Assembly (NCBI GenBank): GCA_002417905.1
Contig: DIDB01000013.1
Coordinates: 1,701 to 8,869 of the forward strand
Direction of reading: 5' to 3'
DNA from: Pseudomonadaceae bacterium UBA5811
GTDB lineage: Bacteria > Pseudomonadota > Gammaproteobacteria > Pseudomonadales > Pseudomonadaceae
Length of the DNA stretch: 7,169 nucleotides
How positions within the stretch are numbered: the stretch's first letter is position 1; every line of letters starts with the position of its first letter. This document shows, piece after piece, positions 5,884 through 7,169 of the stretch. The notes under the pieces were generated by a model. That model ran no database searches. It was not told where the DNA came from and worked only from the letters and a program-made list of their open reading frames with translations. Both the position numbers and the translations under genes were made by a program.

Positions 5884-6483
5884 ATGCTGGACGAAATCAG
5901 CCGCCGGGTGCGGCATTATGCGCCAGCGGCCCTGCCGGTGGCCGGGTTGCAGCCAGAAGCGGCCGTACTGGTTCCGTTGACCCGTTCATCTGCGCCGGAG
6001 CTGATTCTGACCCAGCGCTCCAGTATGCTGTCTACCCATGGGGGCGAGGTTGCTTTTCCCGGAGGGCGGCGGGATCCGGAAGACCAGAGTCTGGCGGCAA
6101 CAGCCCTGCGCGAGGCGCGTGAGGAAATCGGCCTGCCAGACCCTCAGGTTGAGCTGCTGGGACCGCTGAGCGAGCGGTTGTCGCTGCATGGTATCCGGGT
6201 GACGCCTTATGTCGGGCTGGTTTCTTCCGGGCTGGAGTACCGGCCCAATGCCGCCGAAATTGCTGCCGTTTTTTCAGTACCCCTGGCTTTCTTTCGCACA
6301 GATCCCAGGGAGGTTACCCACCGGGTCGAGCGGGCAGGCCAGGTCTGGCTGGTACCTGGCTATCGCTATGCCGGGTACTGGATCTGGGGCCTGACGGCAA
6401 TGATGATTGTTGAGCTGGTCAATCTGGTGTATGACGCCGGCATTCCGCTACAGGCTGGCCCGGCAGGAATGCGCTCTTCATGA
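5884..6483 (+). CDS. Nudix hydrolase, CoA pyrophosphatase type (NudL-like)
   Basis: Probably cleaves coenzyme A or its derivatives to phosphopantetheine and 3',5'-ADP; this subfamily function is known from E. coli NudL and eukaryotic NUDT7-type enzymes. It is 199 aa. The upstream subfamily motif LTQRSSMLSTHGGEVAFPGGRRDPED falls at 42-67. The Nudix box ends REAREEIGL (76-84), with metal-binding Glu77, Glu80 and Glu81. The spacing between GG and REAREE is one residue longer than in MutT, as I remember for CoA-type members. The start at ATG 5884 is backed by a strong GGGAGAGG at 5874-5881. Its last bases overlap the next gene (ATGA), so translation is coupled. The Nudix assignment is firm and the CoA preference is likely; the exact in vivo substrate is unproven. 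Confidence 0.9.
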   Translation: MLDEISRRVRHYAPAALPVAGLQPEAAVLVPLTRSSAPELILTQRSSMLSTHGGEVAFPGGRRDPEDQSLAATALREAREEIGLPDPQVELLGPLSERLSLHGIRVTPYVGLVSSGLEYRPNAAEIAAVFSVPLAFFRTDPREVTHRVERAGQVWLVPGYRYAGYWIWGLTAMMIVELVNLVYDAGIPLQAGPAGMRSS

Positions 6484-6680
6484 CGAAAGCACTCCCTGCT
6501 CAGGATGAGCCGGTGCCTTCACCCTGCATCCGGCGCTGTACACTGGACAGGCAGGATATCTGCGTTGGCTGCTATCGGAGTCTGGCCGAGATTACCCGGT
6601 GGAATGCGCTGGACAATGAAGCGCGGCGCCAGATCCTGCAGCGCTGCGCCAGCCGGGCCAGGCAGCGCCAGTCACAATAG
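6480..6680 (+). CDS. DUF1289 family small four-cysteine protein
   Basis: A 66-aa protein of unknown function. It has the DUF1289 pattern: PSPCIRRC, then CVGCYRSLAEITRW, giving cysteines at 16, 20, 28 and 31 (Cx3Cx7Cx2C) and the conserved EITRW at 37-41. The four cysteines suggest a zinc or iron-sulfur site, which is inference only. The C-terminal third is strongly basic and helical-looking (ARRQILQRCASRARQRQ), which could contact nucleic acid or simply a partner. The start ATG at 6480 overlaps the Nudix stop by 4 nt, so it is the third gene of the tusA operon. The TAG at 6678-6680 abuts the stop of the convergent gene with no spacer, and I see no terminator after it. Confidence 0.88.
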   Translation: MTKALPAQDEPVPSPCIRRCTLDRQDICVGCYRSLAEITRWNALDNEARRQILQRCASRARQRQSQ

Positions 6681-7169
6681 TCAGATGTGCAGGATGTATT
6701 CACGAACCAGCTTGCTGCCAAAGTAGGCCAGCATCAGCAGGCAGAAACCGGCCAGTGTCCAGCGGATGGCCGTCAGGCCCCGCCAGCCAAAGTAATGCCG
6801 GCCTGCCAGCAGCAGCCCGAAAACCACCCAGGCCATTACGGACAGCAGGGTCTTGTGTACCAGATGCTGGGCAAACATGTTGTCCAGAAACAACCAGCCG
6901 GACAGCAATGATGCGCACAGCAGCAGCCAGCCCGCACCAATAAAGCCGAACAGCAGGCTTTCCATGGTCTGCAGGGGTGGAAAGCTGCTGGTCAGCCCGG
7001 TCGGGTGCCGCTGCTTGAGGCGGCGGTTCTGCACAAGCAGCAGCAGGGCCTGAAGGGCTGCAATGGTAAAGATGCCATAAGCCAGCAGGGAGAGCAGGAT
7101 ATGCGCAAGGATGCCCGGCTTTTCCGTAATGGGCGGGGCCAGTCCGGAGGGTATGAACTGGGCCAGCAG
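6681..7169 (-). CDS. ypjD: YpjD/CcsA-family inner-membrane protein, C-terminal part, cut by window edge
   Basis: Integral membrane protein of the cytochrome c assembly (CcsA/ResC-like) family. In gammaproteobacteria the YpjD type usually sits beside ffh, which would lie beyond the right edge; its precise role is not settled. The readable 162 codons run from the right edge to TGA at 6683-6681. Local helices are at about 21-45, 72-98, 107-122 and 136-153, alternating with basic loops such as QNRRLKQRH. Conserved-looking elements are His23 in GILAHILLSLLAYG, HLVHKTLLSVMAW (102-114), GRHYFGWRG (123-131) and the family-typical end TLAGFCLLMLAYFGSKLV. His23 and His105 are candidate haem ligands by analogy with CcsA. 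A GTG at 7034 is in frame, but the open frame and homology continue to the edge, so it is not the start. Confidence 0.85.
   Translation of the reverse strand: MLAQFIPSGLAPPITEKPGILAHILLSLLAYGIFTIAALQALLLLVQNRRLKQRHPTGLTSSFPPLQTMESLLFGFIGAGWLLLCASLLSGWLFLDNMFAQHLVHKTLLSVMAWVVFGLLLAGRHYFGWRGLTAIRWTLAGFCLLMLAYFGSKLVREYILHI

Noticed and set aside
1..7169. Search for mobile elements, CRISPR repeats, toxin-antitoxin pairs or defence genes
   Set aside because: All coding space is accounted for by conserved housekeeping genes. I saw no transposase, integrase, regularly spaced repeats or small paired genes.

Overview
The window is an ordinary chromosomal housekeeping segment of a fairly GC-rich gammaproteobacterium. 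Three points support this: the divergent pepA / lptF-lptG arrangement, a LeuA and a cold-shock protein very close to the Pseudomonas-type sequences as I remember them, and a ypjD-like gene at the right edge. The genus cannot be fixed by reading alone; Pseudomonadales/Oceanospirillales-like is my best guess. I see no mobile element, CRISPR array, tRNA, rRNA, phage gene or defence system.

Layout. (1) 1-699, minus: N-terminal 233 codons of leucyl aminopeptidase pepA, cut by the left edge. (2) 700-848: divergent promoter region. (3) 849-3027, plus: lptF and lptG, overlapping by 14 nt, which encode the two inner-membrane permease subunits of the LPS exporter LptB2FG. (4) 3082-3110: a hairpin with T-runs on both strands, serving as terminator for the convergent lptG and csp. 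(5) 3125-3337, minus: a 70-aa cold-shock domain protein. (6) 3338-3650: non-coding, holding the csp leader with a terminator-like hairpin just before the csp ribosome binding site, a G9 tract, and a hairpin after leuA. (7) 3651-5309, minus: complete leuA (2-isopropylmalate synthase), standing alone without leuB, leuC or leuD. (8) 5310-5613: divergent regulatory region with a dyad next to a possible leuA promoter, a 60-bp stretch of about 10% GC, and a potentially structured tusA leader. (9) 5614-6680, plus: a compact operon of tusA, a CoA-pyrophosphatase-type Nudix hydrolase and a DUF1289 four-cysteine protein. (10) 6681-7169, minus: C-terminal 162 codons of a YpjD/CcsA-family membrane protein, convergent with DUF1289 with no bases between the two stop codons.

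The genes form independent functional units: outer-membrane LPS export, leucine biosynthesis, cold-shock RNA chaperoning, and sulfur transfer with CoA/nucleotide housekeeping. The protein genes look intact and conventional. What deserves a second look is non-coding: the possible attenuator in the csp leader, the T-N11-A dyad before leuA, the folded tusA leader whose closing helix competes with a small hairpin at the start codon, and a perfect 22-bp palindrome inside pepA. I found no convincing new multi-gene system.
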